Of a DNA stretch of 64,000 nt, positions 25,510-33,632 are shown piece by piece (within the stretch, counting starts at the first letter, position 1; the number at the start of each line of letters is the position of its first letter). The position numbers and the translations under genes were made by a program. The notes beneath the pieces are model-generated. The model saw only the letters and a list, made by a program, of their open reading frames with translations. It was not told the origin of the DNA and did not search any database. The DNA comes from DAINPP01 sp963667315 (GTDB lineage: Bacteria > Thermotogota > Thermotogae > MWEM01). Where the stretch lies: positions 682,001 through 746,000 of the forward strand of contig OY763325.1 of assembly GCA_963667315.1 (NCBI GenBank), written 5' to 3'.

Positions 25510-27765
25510 TTGTTTAGTAAAATGAGAATTTTAATTGTTATGCTGTCTGTTCTACTCTTTTCAGTTATTTTTGCAAAACAGACAAATGAATTATTACTTG
25601 AATTAATGAGCCTGCAAAAACAAGTGGAATTTTCTTACGATTTAAATGATACGTCACTTCTCCAATCATCGATTGATTCGATCAACAAGTTAATCCTTAA
25701 CAATCCAGGAAACATTGATTTTGAGGGAAAAGCATATGTTGTCCTTGGGGATGCATATTTTTACAAAGGCAATTTTTTATCAGCACAACAAAATTATCAA
25801 AAAGCGATGGATATTTTACCTGAATCAGGTTCTGAATATTCATATTGTGTGTATTCCACAATATACTCCTACTATTATCTTTTAGATAATACTACTGATG
25901 TATACAGGCAAAATTATATTAATAATGCGATGATCCTTTTAGATAAATTATATACATATGAAGATTATCGACAGGATTCCCTTTTACTACGTGGGATGCT
26001 GCTTAAGGAAAACAATGATTTTTCAGGTGCGGTAGGTGTATTTGAACAAATTAACGATTCCGAACTTATTGGTCTTGCTTCTTATTATAAAGGTTTAATT
26101 CTTTATGAACAAGGAAACTTTCCCGCTTCAATATTGGCATTTCAAAAAGCTTCTGATAACGGTGAAGACAAAGATCTAATCGCTGCAAGTATCTATCAAG
26201 TCATCAACGCAATGATAAATCTTAAAAACTACAAAGATGCTTTGATTTATTCCGAGAAACTGGTTAGAGATTATGGAAGCTCAAGATACAAAAATGAGAT
26301 TTTTAAACAGCATGTGGAAATATTATATAGAACCGGAGATTATCAAAATGCGAAACGCTATATAGAAAACATTCTTTTAAATGCTTCTGATAATAAATCT
26401 AAAATGGAGGCTTATAATGTAATCGGATGGCTGGCATACGAAACGAATAATCTTAATGATGCCGTTCAGAATTGGCGAAATGCAATAAATTCCGGTTTTT
26501 CTGAAAATCCCGCTCAAGCTTTCGAAATTGCAAAAACCTGTATAGAAGCTTTGAGTGAAACCGGTGATTATACGAGAACCCTTTCTTTCCTTAATGAAAT
26601 TAAGGCAAAATTCCCAAATAAAAAAACAGAAATTGACCTCGAAACAGCCAAAGTTTATATGAACACAAATAGATTTTCTCAAGCAGAGCAACTTTTGAAT
26701 TCAGTGCTTTCAACGGGATTGTTCTATAACGAAGTCAATTACTTAATGGCTGTCTTAAATAAAGAAATGAACAATTCTCAGGAAGCTTTAAATTATATTA
26801 AGAGAGTTATCAGCTCCGGAAGCACCGATTATGTTTATAAAGGATATTTGTTTGAAGGAGATTTGTATTTCCAACTATCTGATTACTCAAATGCCAAGAT
26901 ATCATACGATAATGCCATGAAAATTGCCGATGATTTTGGACGATTGCAATGTTTATTAAATCTCGGTATCGTTGAAATGGAACTGAAGAACTATAATCAG
27001 GCAAAAACATATTTCAATGAGCTGAAAACTTATAACCTCACCGATTTGGATGCTTCTTTAACTGGTGCGCTTTATCTTGCTGAAGTATTTACTAAGATGG
27101 ATGATAGTCTTAACGCTGTAAAAGAATACGATTGGATTATAGAAAATGATAAAACTGGAAAATACATCTCCAATTCATTGATGAAAAAATATGATATTCT
27201 TCTCAGTTCACCTTCGGTCAATCTTACTGCTATCATTACTGAACTTGATAACCAAATTAATGCGACTACTGATCTTATATTGAAAGATGAACTCAAGTTT
27301 CTGAAAGCGGAAGCTTATATGAAAAAAGGAGATCTCCTGACTGCTTATAATTTCTGCTGGGATGTTAATTTTGAACGATTATCCTCCGCTTCTAAAGCTG
27401 CTGTTCTATACATTAGGGGAAAATATTTCATAAGTCAGAATAACGAAACAGAATTAAAAATTAATTTTGATCAATTAATAGATGATTTCCCCAATTCTCC
27501 AAAAACTCCGTGGGCGATGCAGGATTATGCGCTATATTATTACAACAATCAAAATTATAATCAAGCAAAAAATTTGTTTTTTAATCTGCTGACAAAATAT
27601 CCTGATTTTAAGAAGGTAGATGTAGCTTATTTTTACATAGGCTTGTGCTATGAAAAGATGGGGGAATCAGATAAGGCTAAACAAATCTTTACCACTTTTC
27701 TTGAAAAATTCCCCAGTTCTTCAAAAACGGATGAAGTTAGACAGCATTTAAGCTGGTTAGAATAA
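25510..27765 (+). CDS. Secreted tetratricopeptide-repeat protein
   Basis: A 751-residue protein with a signal peptide (MRILIVMLSVLLFSVIFA) followed by a long array of TPR-like helix pairs (GDAYFYKGNFLSAQQNYQKA, YKGLILYEQGNFPASILAFQ, LFEGDLYFQLSDYSNAKISY and others, more than ten). The end resembles BamD/YbgF-type repeats (FYIGLCYEKMGESDKAKQIF, FPSSSKTDEVRQHL). It is probably an envelope scaffold. I chose TTG 25510 over GTG 25501 because GGGGGTG at 25497-25503 is at the proper distance. It lies between rluB-type and ispE genes; the function is unknown. Confidence 0.75.
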   Translation: MFSKMRILIVMLSVLLFSVIFAKQTNELLLELMSLQKQVEFSYDLNDTSLLQSSIDSINKLILNNPGNIDFEGKAYVVLGDAYFYKGNFLSAQQNYQKAMDILPESGSEYSYCVYSTIYSYYYLLDNTTDVYRQNYINNAMILLDKLYTYEDYRQDSLLLRGMLLKENNDFSGAVGVFEQINDSELIGLASYYKGLILYEQGNFPASILAFQKASDNGEDKDLIAASIYQVINAMINLKNYKDALIYSEKLVRDYGSSRYKNEIFKQHVEILYRTGDYQNAKRYIENILLNASDNKSKMEAYNVIGWLAYETNNLNDAVQNWRNAINSGFSENPAQAFEIAKTCIEALSETGDYTRTLSFLNEIKAKFPNKKTEIDLETAKVYMNTNRFSQAEQLLNSVLSTGLFYNEVNYLMAVLNKEMNNSQEALNYIKRVISSGSTDYVYKGYLFEGDLYFQLSDYSNAKISYDNAMKIADDFGRLQCLLNLGIVEMELKNYNQAKTYFNELKTYNLTDLDASLTGALYLAEVFTKMDDSLNAVKEYDWIIENDKTGKYISNSLMKKYDILLSSPSVNLTAIITELDNQINATTDLILKDELKFLKAEAYMKKGDLLTAYNFCWDVNFERLSSASKAAVLYIRGKYFISQNNETELKINFDQLIDDFPNSPKTPWAMQDYALYYYNNQNYNQAKNLFFNLLTKYPDFKKVDVAYFYIGLCYEKMGESDKAKQIFTTFLEKFPSSSKTDEVRQHLSWLE

Positions 27766-27781
27766 TTGGAGGCGAGATATT

Positions 27782-28789
27782 TTGAGTGACCAACAACATC
27801 ATTTAAAGGCTTATGGAAAATTAAACCTGTATCTTGATGTTCTTGAAAAAAGGAGAGATGGATTTCATGATATTATTACTTTATTTCAGACAATAAATCT
27901 GTATGATGATGTAATAATTAGTGAAAATAGTGGAAATAATATTAAATTCACCTATTCTTACGAACAGGATATCCCATTTAAACCAGACCTTAAGTGGGAT
28001 TTAAATAATACGATTTTCAAAGCAGTAGCGGCTGTTGAAAAACATGTTAATAAGAAAATTAAAGGTTATGATATACATATCTTCAAAAGGCTTCCGCCGG
28101 AATCCGGTTTGGGAGGTGCCAGTTCTGACGCGGCAGTTATCATAGATTTTTTTGCAGAAAAATATAAGCTTTCTCTCAAAGACAGGATTAAAATAGGGAA
28201 TAAAGTTGGTTCTGATATTGCCTTTTTCTTCCATAAAGGAACTGCTATAGGAACCGGGAAGGGTAATATAATAACTAGTTTGGATGGTCTTCCGAATTTC
28301 CCGGTGTTTGTTTGTCAGCCAATGATGACGTTTTCAACACCTAAAATGTACTCCGTTATTGATTATTTAAGATTTGAAAATTGGGAAGCTATAGAAGATG
28401 TAGAAAGTGTCAGTGATTTTGAAACAGAGATTGTTGAAGAACAGATCAGTGACAAGATCCTAGATGATTGGGAAGACGATGATGTTGATTCCTGGACCCC
28501 TCACGATGAAATCAACAGAATTCATGCTTCTTTGAAGGATCAAGAACAGGCGTTATCGTTTAATGATTTTGAAAAAGCAGCAGAAGAACTTGAATCTAAA
28601 GCGTATAGGGATTTTATAGAGCAGTTTAACGAGATAAAAGGTAATTCTGTTTTGTTAAAAGGAATGACCGGTTCCGGTTCAGCACATTTTATTGTTTTCA
28701 GACAGTCTGTCTCTGATAAAAAATTAAAGAAAACATTTGAGAAATTAGAAAACATTTCAGCTTGGGTTCGAACGACACAGTTTAAATAA
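27782..28789 (+). CDS. ispE: 4-diphosphocytidyl-2-C-methyl-D-erythritol kinase
   Basis: A GHMP kinase of the non-mevalonate isoprenoid pathway that phosphorylates the 2-hydroxyl of CDP-methylerythritol. AYGKLNLYLDVLEKRRDGFH opens the protein, LPPESGLGGASSDAA is the ATP loop, and KGMTGSGSAHFIVF is the C-terminal glycine motif. At 335 residues it is about 50 longer than usual. The excess is a very acidic insertion at about 200-245 (including DDWEDDDVDSW), between FSTPKMYSVIDY and the C-terminal domain. The start is TTG 27782 after GGAGGCGA. It is the last gene of the operon that starts at 19079. Confidence 0.93.
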   Translation: MSDQQHHLKAYGKLNLYLDVLEKRRDGFHDIITLFQTINLYDDVIISENSGNNIKFTYSYEQDIPFKPDLKWDLNNTIFKAVAAVEKHVNKKIKGYDIHIFKRLPPESGLGGASSDAAVIIDFFAEKYKLSLKDRIKIGNKVGSDIAFFFHKGTAIGTGKGNIITSLDGLPNFPVFVCQPMMTFSTPKMYSVIDYLRFENWEAIEDVESVSDFETEIVEEQISDKILDDWEDDDVDSWTPHDEINRIHASLKDQEQALSFNDFEKAAEELESKAYRDFIEQFNEIKGNSVLLKGMTGSGSAHFIVFRQSVSDKKLKKTFEKLENISAWVRTTQFK

Positions 28790-28840
28790 TGCGAATTTAA
28801 AGATTTTACACAATCTTTACATATCGAAAATGGTTGCTTG

Positions 28841-28849
28841 TGATATAAT
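28841..28849 (+). promoter_or_regulatory. Extended -10 promoter of rpsF-ssb-rpsR
   Basis: TGA-TATAAT at 28841-28849. TTTACA at 28816 is too far away (22-base spacer) to act as an optimal -35. Transcription would start near 28856. Confidence 0.65.
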
Positions 28850-28863
28850 CACCCGGCAAAAAA

Positions 28864-28910
28864 TCCTGTTTTTGTGCATAGCACAAAGACCAAAATGACC
28901 GTAGGAGGTA
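28864..28910 (+). promoter_or_regulatory. Possible S6:S18-binding autoregulatory leader
   Basis: A 7-bp hairpin TTTGTGC-ata-GCACAAA (28871-28887) is flanked by TCCT (28864-28867), which can pair with AGGA (28903-28906) of the ribosome site. This leaves ACCG (28898-28901) as a bulge. Known S6:S18 leaders upstream of rpsF in many bacteria present a CCG bulge in a similar helix. The match is by eye only. Confidence 0.4.
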
Positions 28911-28914
28911 AAAA

Positions 28915-29343
28915 GTGAGAATTTACGAATTGATGTTTATTTCAGATCCAAGAGTTCCTGAGGATCAGAGAGAACTCGGAATTGAAAAAGTAAAGAAAAC
29001 GATTGAAGAAAAAGTCAACGGTGTTATCGAAAAAGTTGACAGATGGGGAGTTAGAAAACTTGCATACACTCTTCCAAAGAGCAAACTTACTGAAGGTGAC
29101 TACACGGTAATTCTTTTCAGAGCAGAGGGAGGAGATCTTGATCCACTCGAAAATCTCTTCCATGTTACACCCGAATACATCAGAAAACAGATTGTCAGAA
29201 GAGAAGATATCGAAAAAGAGGAAAGAAAAAAGATTCTTCAGAGTAGAAAAAATGGTGGACTTGAAATTGAAGAAGAAGTCGTTGTCGAAGAAACTGTTTC
29301 AGAAGAAGAACCTGTATTTGACGTAGAGGAAAAAGGCGAATAA
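28915..29343 (+). CDS. rpsF: 30S ribosomal protein S6
   Basis: A 142-residue S6 protein of the small-subunit platform, starting at GTG 28915 after GTAGGAGG. The fold segments are MRIYELMFISDPRVPE, VDRWGVRKLAYTLPK, and a YIRKQIVRRED segment. Beyond the usual ~95-residue core, an acidic tail of about 40 residues (LEIEEEVVVEETVSEEEP) is present; such tails occur in several S6 proteins. The stop is 2 bases before ssb, so the two are co-translated. Confidence 0.97.
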   Translation: MRIYELMFISDPRVPEDQRELGIEKVKKTIEEKVNGVIEKVDRWGVRKLAYTLPKSKLTEGDYTVILFRAEGGDLDPLENLFHVTPEYIRKQIVRREDIEKEERKKILQSRKNGGLEIEEEVVVEETVSEEEPVFDVEEKGE

Positions 29344-29345
29344 TA

Positions 29346-29822
29346 ATGGGAATCAGCTATAATAAGGCGATTCTGGTCGGAAGGCTGACTGCTGATCCAC
29401 AGGTATCCTATTCTTCGAATGGGTTAATGATAGCCAAGTTTACGATGGCTGTTGACAGGCAATTCAGAAAGGACAACCAGCAGGGAGGTCAGGAAACTGA
29501 TTTTCTCAGGATAGTTGTTTTTGGAAAACAAGCAGAGTTTGCCTCCAATTATCTGGCAAAAGGAAGATTGATAATGGTAGAAGGTAGAATTCAGGTATCA
29601 CGTTATCAGGCTCAGGATGGTTCGACAAGATATTCAACAGATATAATAGCTGAAAATATTAGGTTTATGGAAACAAAAAGAAATGCAGATGCCTTTGATC
29701 AGAGAAACACTGGTTCAAATGACTTTTCTAGTAAACCGTTTGACAATGAAGAAATTGTGACGAACACAGACGATGTGTTTGATGGTCCGGGAGAATCGGG
29801 CGATGATGAAGTACCATTTTAA
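29346..29822 (+). CDS. ssb: Single-stranded DNA-binding protein
   Basis: A 158-residue SSB with an N-terminal OB fold (NKAILVGRLTADPQVSYSS, FTMAVDRQF, TDFLRIVVFGKQAEFASNYL, VEGRIQVSRYQAQDG) and a disordered linker, ending in the acidic protein-interaction tail DDEVPF. It binds ssDNA in replication and repair and works with DprA/RecA in transformation. It sits between rpsF and rpsR, the standard arrangement. Confidence 0.97.
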   Translation: MGISYNKAILVGRLTADPQVSYSSNGLMIAKFTMAVDRQFRKDNQQGGQETDFLRIVVFGKQAEFASNYLAKGRLIMVEGRIQVSRYQAQDGSTRYSTDIIAENIRFMETKRNADAFDQRNTGSNDFSSKPFDNEEIVTNTDDVFDGPGESGDDEVPF

Positions 29823-29848
29823 TCAGTAAGGACTAAGGAGGAATTATA

Positions 29849-30106
29849 ATGCCACAGAATAGCAATAGAGGAAGAAATTCAAAAAATCAGAAATTCAGAA
29901 GAAGAAAGAGAAGGAAGTGTGCTTTGTGTTCAAAGGACACAAATTTTGTCGATTATAAAGATTTAAATTTCCTTAAGGAATATATTTCTGATAAAGGAAG
30001 AATCATACCCAGAAGAATCAATGGAAGTTGTGCGAAGCACCAAAGAACAATTAAAACAGCTATCAAAAGAGCACGTCAGATGGCTCTTCTTCCATACACA
30101 AGATAA
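29849..30106 (+). CDS. rpsR: 30S ribosomal protein S18
   Basis: An 85-residue S18 with a strongly basic N-terminus, then KCALCSKDTNFVDYKDLNFL, a conserved RRINGSCAKHQRTIKTAIKRA segment and the C-terminal MALLPYT. The CxxC pair (CALC) with a third cysteine (SCAKH) may indicate a zinc-binding form. An AAGGAGGAA ribosome site precedes it. It is the last gene of the rpsF operon. Confidence 0.97.
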   Translation: MPQNSNRGRNSKNQKFRRRKRRKCALCSKDTNFVDYKDLNFLKEYISDKGRIIPRRINGSCAKHQRTIKTAIKRARQMALLPYTR

Positions 30107-30110
30107 ATTT

Positions 30111-30139
30111 TTGACAAATTGAATTCACTGTGCTATAAT
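30111..30139 (+). promoter_or_regulatory. Near-perfect sigma-A promoter of the glp operon
   Basis: TTGACA (30111-30116), a 17-base spacer ending in TGC, then TATAAT (30134-30139). The start would be near 30146. It begins right after rpsR and lies before the terminator at 30187, so that terminator belongs to this promoter's leader as well. Confidence 0.88.
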
Positions 30140-30186
30140 CAGTTGAATTTGGAAAACTGAATATTATTAAGGCATAGAGAATAAAG

Positions 30187-30224
30187 AGCGCCTCGTTGAA
30201 TAACAATCAACGTGGCGCTTTTTG
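30187..30224 (+). terminator. Leader terminator/attenuator upstream of the glp operon
   Basis: AGCGCC-t-CGTTGA (30187-30199) pairs with TCAACG-t-GGCGCT (30207-30219): 12 pairs and one mismatch with a 7-base loop, followed by TTTTTG. It lies about 40 bases downstream of a strong promoter and 20 bases before the glpA-like start. In Bacillus, GlpP prevents termination at such a leader hairpin; a similar control is inferred here. It could also terminate rpsR transcripts. Confidence 0.85.
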
Positions 30225-30242
30225 TTTTAAGGAGGAGAATTT

Positions 30243-31691
30243 ATGAAGGCAGTAGTAGTTGGCGCTGGTGTTGTTGGCTCACTAATCGCAAGAGAACTTA
30301 CGAAGTACAATATGGATGTCACTTTGATTGAAAAAGAAGAAGATGCCGGCTGGGGTGTTACAAAGGCAAATTCAGCGATAATTCATGGGGGTTATGACGA
30401 CCCACCGGAAACCACAAGGGGGATGTTCGCTGCAAAGGGAAATCAGATGTACACTGAATTATCTGAAGAACTTGGATTCGAATTGAAGAGAATAGGTTCA
30501 TATGTACTTGCTTTCAGTGTCGATGAGATTCCATATCTTGAAGCATTGATGGAAAAGTCCATAAGAAATGGAGTACCCGATTGCGAAATGCATGATAAAG
30601 ACACAATACTCAATAAAAATCCAAATATTAATAAAAATGTAGTAGCCGGTTTTTGGTGTCCGACTGCCGGTATAACTGAGCCTTGGATGGTTGCCATATC
30701 CGCTGTCGAAAACGCTGTACTGAATGGAATGGACTTCAGAGCAGGGGAGAAGGTCTGCGATATCATAACGGAAGAAATAAATGGCAGGACTAAAGTTAAA
30801 GGTGTAAAGACCGATAAAAACAGTTATGAGTGCGACGTATTGGTTAACGCTGCAGGACTATATGCCGATGATATTGCTGAAATGGCAGGCGCTCAGTGTC
30901 CAAAACTCCACCCGAGAAAAGGTGAATATATACTCCTTGATAAAAAACTGGGAAAAGTCGTGACGAATGTTCTGTTTCCCGTTCCCACAAAAGTTTCAAA
31001 AGGCGTCCTTGTATTACCCACAGTGGATGGTGGTATATTGCTTGGACCAACAGCTCTTGATATGGATAGGGAAAAGAAGGAAGATACAACGACTACAGCT
31101 GATGGACTTACAGAAGTAAGAATAAAAACAAATCATATGGTTGATAATCTTGATTTTTCAGCTACCGTAAAGATTTTTGCCGGATTAAGGCCGGAAAGTC
31201 CACAAAAAGACTTCACAGTTGGTTCAACAAATGTGTTTGGTTTTATCAATGCAGCTGCGATGAGATCTCCCGGATTAACTGCAGCTCCTGCAATAGCAAA
31301 ATATATTGCTGAAGAAATAGTGAAGAAGGAATTAGCTTTTGATGTTACAAAAAGAGAAGAATTTGACCCGATTTTACCACCCTATCCAGCTCTTCCGGAA
31401 GAGGATCCTGAAATCTGGGAAGAGAAAGTAAAACAAAACAGTAATTTCGGAAAAGTTGTATGTGTGTGCAACAAGATCACTGAAGCTCAGATTATCGAGG
31501 CTATTAAAAGAGGTGCAAGAACAGTTGATGGCGTTAAATTCAGGACAAGAGCAAGCTTCGGACGATGTCAAGGTGGATTTTGCCTCCCCAGAATAACTGA
31601 ACTAATATCAAGAGAGCTGAATATTCCGATGAACAGAGTTAAATTCAGAAGCGGCCATACAGAATTATTGTCCGGGAAGGTGAGAAAATGA
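30243..31691 (+). CDS. GlpA-like FAD-dependent glycerol-3-phosphate dehydrogenase with BFD [2Fe-2S] domain
   Basis: A 482-residue flavoprotein. The N-terminal GAGVVGSLIARELTKY is an FAD-binding GxGxxG site; the DAO fold follows, with VNAAGLYADDIAEMAG and HPRKGEYILLD. At about residues 400-455 a BFD-like domain has cysteines in VVCVCNKITEAQI and GRCQGGFC, the four ligands of a [2Fe-2S] cluster. This architecture matches anaerobic GlpA-type proteins. It probably oxidises glycerol-3-phosphate to dihydroxyacetone phosphate and passes electrons to the next two proteins. It overlaps the next gene by 4 bases. An AAGGAGGAG site precedes the ATG. Confidence 0.88.
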   Translation: MKAVVVGAGVVGSLIARELTKYNMDVTLIEKEEDAGWGVTKANSAIIHGGYDDPPETTRGMFAAKGNQMYTELSEELGFELKRIGSYVLAFSVDEIPYLEALMEKSIRNGVPDCEMHDKDTILNKNPNINKNVVAGFWCPTAGITEPWMVAISAVENAVLNGMDFRAGEKVCDIITEEINGRTKVKGVKTDKNSYECDVLVNAAGLYADDIAEMAGAQCPKLHPRKGEYILLDKKLGKVVTNVLFPVPTKVSKGVLVLPTVDGGILLGPTALDMDREKKEDTTTTADGLTEVRIKTNHMVDNLDFSATVKIFAGLRPESPQKDFTVGSTNVFGFINAAAMRSPGLTAAPAIAKYIAEEIVKKELAFDVTKREEFDPILPPYPALPEEDPEIWEEKVKQNSNFGKVVCVCNKITEAQIIEAIKRGARTVDGVKFRTRASFGRCQGGFCLPRITELISRELNIPMNRVKFRSGHTELLSGKVRK

Positions 31692-32944
31692 GAGAAATTA
31701 AATTAGATGCCCTTGTGATTGGTGGTGGAGCAGCCGGTATGGCAGCTGCTGTTGAATTAACAAACAGTGGCTGTGAAACAGTTCTCATTGAAAGAGAAGG
31801 GAATACCGGTGGTGTTTTAAATCAGTGTATCCATAATGGATTCGGCTTGCATGTATTCAAGGAAGAACTCACAGGACCCGAATATGCAGACAGATATAGA
31901 AGAAAAATAAGAAATCAGGAAATTGATGTTCATTCGGAAAAATTTGTCTTAAAAGTAGATCATGAAAAGAGAGAGGTCATTACAGTTGGTACCGAAGGAC
32001 TGACGTGTTATAAGCCGAAAGCCCTTATCATGACAACAGGGGCACGAGAAAGGCCATTTAGTAATTTAAGAATTCCCGGAGCGAGACCTGCAGGGATATA
32101 CACTGCTGGAGTAGCGCAGAAATTTGTTAATCTCCAGAATTATCTTCCCGGAAAAAAAGCCTTTGTACTTGGCAGTGGAGATATTGGACTCATCATGGCA
32201 AGAAGACTTACTCTGGAGGGCATGGAAGTTCTCGGTGTAGCTGAATTAATGCCTTTCTCTGGTGGGCTGGCAAGAAACATCTCGCAATGTCTTGATGATT
32301 ATGATATCCCCCTTCACCTCTCAACAAGTGTTGTTGATGTTAAGGGAAAAGAAAGATTGGAATCAATTACACTGATGAATTTTACTCCAGACACACTAAA
32401 GGCTATTCCGGGAACAGAGCGTGAAGTTGAATGTGATACGCTCATTTTATCTGTCGGCTTATTACCTCAAAACGAACTGATCGAATCGTTTGTAGAGATT
32501 GATTCAATCAATAGAGGTGTCGTAGTAGATTCTCATCAACAGACTTCGCATCCATGGGTATTTGCGGCCGGGAATAATGTAGCTGTATATGATCTGGTTG
32601 ATTTTGTTACCCTTGAAGGAATTCAGGCCGGAAAAGCAGCTTCTGAAATGATAAAGCATGGATTCAAAGATTCTAAAAAGATACCTGTTGTCAGAGGAGA
32701 GAATGTTGGATCCATGACACCGTTAAAATGCTGCCTTGATGAAAAAGAATTCAAATTCTATATAAGACCGAGAAAAAACATGAAAAAAGGTCACGTTATC
32801 ATCGGTGATGGTATTGTAAAAAAACTGGAAATGGGTCTGAAACCAAGCGAAATGGTCGATATCGTGTTGACTGAAAAACATAAAGTACAGATAAAGGAAC
32901 TCGGATTGGAAAGTCTGAAAGTAGAAATTCAGGAGGTAGAATGA
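31688..32944 (+). CDS. FAD/NAD(P)-dependent oxidoreductase of the glp operon
   Basis: A 418-residue pyridine-nucleotide-disulfide-type flavoprotein. VIGGGAAGMAAAVELTNSG is the FAD site, AFVLGSGDIGLIMARRL the second Rossmann (NAD) site, and HPWVFAAGNN the C-terminal FAD site. LNQCIHNGFGLHVF near residue 45 holds a single cysteine; no CxxC redox pair is seen. In related three-gene operons it is found between GlpA-like and DUF1667 proteins and is thought to transfer electrons from glycerol-3-phosphate to an acceptor such as NAD or a quinone-free partner. It overlaps both neighbours by 4 bases. Confidence 0.85.
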   Translation: MREIKLDALVIGGGAAGMAAAVELTNSGCETVLIEREGNTGGVLNQCIHNGFGLHVFKEELTGPEYADRYRRKIRNQEIDVHSEKFVLKVDHEKREVITVGTEGLTCYKPKALIMTTGARERPFSNLRIPGARPAGIYTAGVAQKFVNLQNYLPGKKAFVLGSGDIGLIMARRLTLEGMEVLGVAELMPFSGGLARNISQCLDDYDIPLHLSTSVVDVKGKERLESITLMNFTPDTLKAIPGTEREVECDTLILSVGLLPQNELIESFVEIDSINRGVVVDSHQQTSHPWVFAAGNNVAVYDLVDFVTLEGIQAGKAASEMIKHGFKDSKKIPVVRGENVGSMTPLKCCLDEKEFKFYIRPRKNMKKGHVIIGDGIVKKLEMGLKPSEMVDIVLTEKHKVQIKELGLESLKVEIQEVE

Positions 32945-33306
32945 TGGAAACCAGAGAAATTACATGTATTTCATGTCCTCTTGGATGTGAATTATCGGTA
33001 GAAATAAAAGGGGACGCAATTAACGTTTCTGGAAATCGCTGTCCGAGAGGACTTGAGTATGCAATTAATGAAATCAAAGATCCAAGAAGAGTCGTTACAT
33101 CCAATGTCAGAGTTACGGGTGGGAAATATCCATTGGCAAGTGTAAAGACGACCGGGGCTATTCCAAAGGATAAAATATTTGATCTAATCGAAAAGTTAAA
33201 GGGGATTACACTTACGGCACCTGTAAATATTGGACAAATTATTTTTTCAAATCTCTTTGATACGGGTATTGATGTTGTTATAACAAGACCCATTGAAAAA
33301 GAATAA
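32941..33306 (+). CDS. DUF1667 cysteine-rich protein, glp operon third subunit
   Basis: A 121-residue protein with four conserved cysteines in its first part (ITCISCPLGCEL and GNRCPRG), a pattern that suggests an iron-sulfur or zinc site similar to the N-terminal cluster of molybdopterin oxidoreductases. The remainder carries the DUF1667 segments RRVVTSNVRVTGG and PLASVKTTGAIPK. It always accompanies the preceding two flavoproteins in related bacteria, and here overlaps by 4 bases. Its likely role is electron transfer or assembly in the complex. Confidence 0.88.
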   Translation: MMETREITCISCPLGCELSVEIKGDAINVSGNRCPRGLEYAINEIKDPRRVVTSNVRVTGGKYPLASVKTTGAIPKDKIFDLIEKLKGITLTAPVNIGQIIFSNLFDTGIDVVITRPIEKE

Positions 33307-33308
33307 TA

Positions 33309-33336
33309 TGAGAGGGGAGGTTCTCCTCTCTTTTTT
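33309..33336 (+). terminator. Terminator of the glp operon
   Basis: GAGAGGGGAG-gtt-CTCCTCTC is followed by T6 (33331-33336), 3 bases after the DUF1667 stop. The next gene's ribosome site (GGAGG at 33339) begins directly after it, so some read-through must supply that gene or a promoter is hidden in the hairpin region. Confidence 0.8.
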
Positions 33337-33350
33337 ATGGAGGTTACAAT

Positions 33351-33632
33351 ATTATACTCTCTAAGATAGTTATAAAAATACGAATCAATGAAATATTTTC
33401 TCTTAAGGAAAAAAGAGCTGTGGTCAGAAACATAAGAAACTATATCAATAAAAATTTTAATGCTTGCATATCCGAAAGCCATGAAAATGATTCCTTAAGG
33501 TACATTGGATTCACAATCGGCCTGTTACTCAATCATCAAGATGAATTAAGTTCAATTCTGGGAACCATTATATTCCATTTGGAAGAATTGAGTGAGGGTT
33601 TCGTCGAAGAACAGTTTTATGATTTCATTTGA
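33351..33632 (+). CDS. DUF503 (YlxP-like) protein with apparent ATT start codon
   Basis: Translating from 33351 gives a 93-residue protein with the complete DUF503 pattern: a first strand ILSKIVIKIRINEIFSLKEK, a helix RAVVRNIRNYINKNFNACIS, then GFTIGLLLNHQDELSSIL and a terminal helix. A start at GTG 33420 would remove the first strand and the conserved SLKEKR. No ATG, GTG or TTG exists in frame between the stop at 33309 and 33420. GGAGG at 33339-33343 is 7 bases from ATT 33351 (ATA 33354 is the alternative). So initiation at AUU, as in infC, is the best reading. Family members lie near rbfA in many bacteria; the function is unclear. It overlaps the convergent cobS end by 8 bases. Confidence 0.75.
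   Translation: MILSKIVIKIRINEIFSLKEKRAVVRNIRNYINKNFNACISESHENDSLRYIGFTIGLLLNHQDELSSILGTIIFHLEELSEGFVEEQFYDFI

Noticed and set aside
28799..28818. Hairpin AAAGATT...AATCTTT after ispE as a terminator
   Set aside because: Only 7 AT-rich pairs and no T-run; not supported as a terminator.
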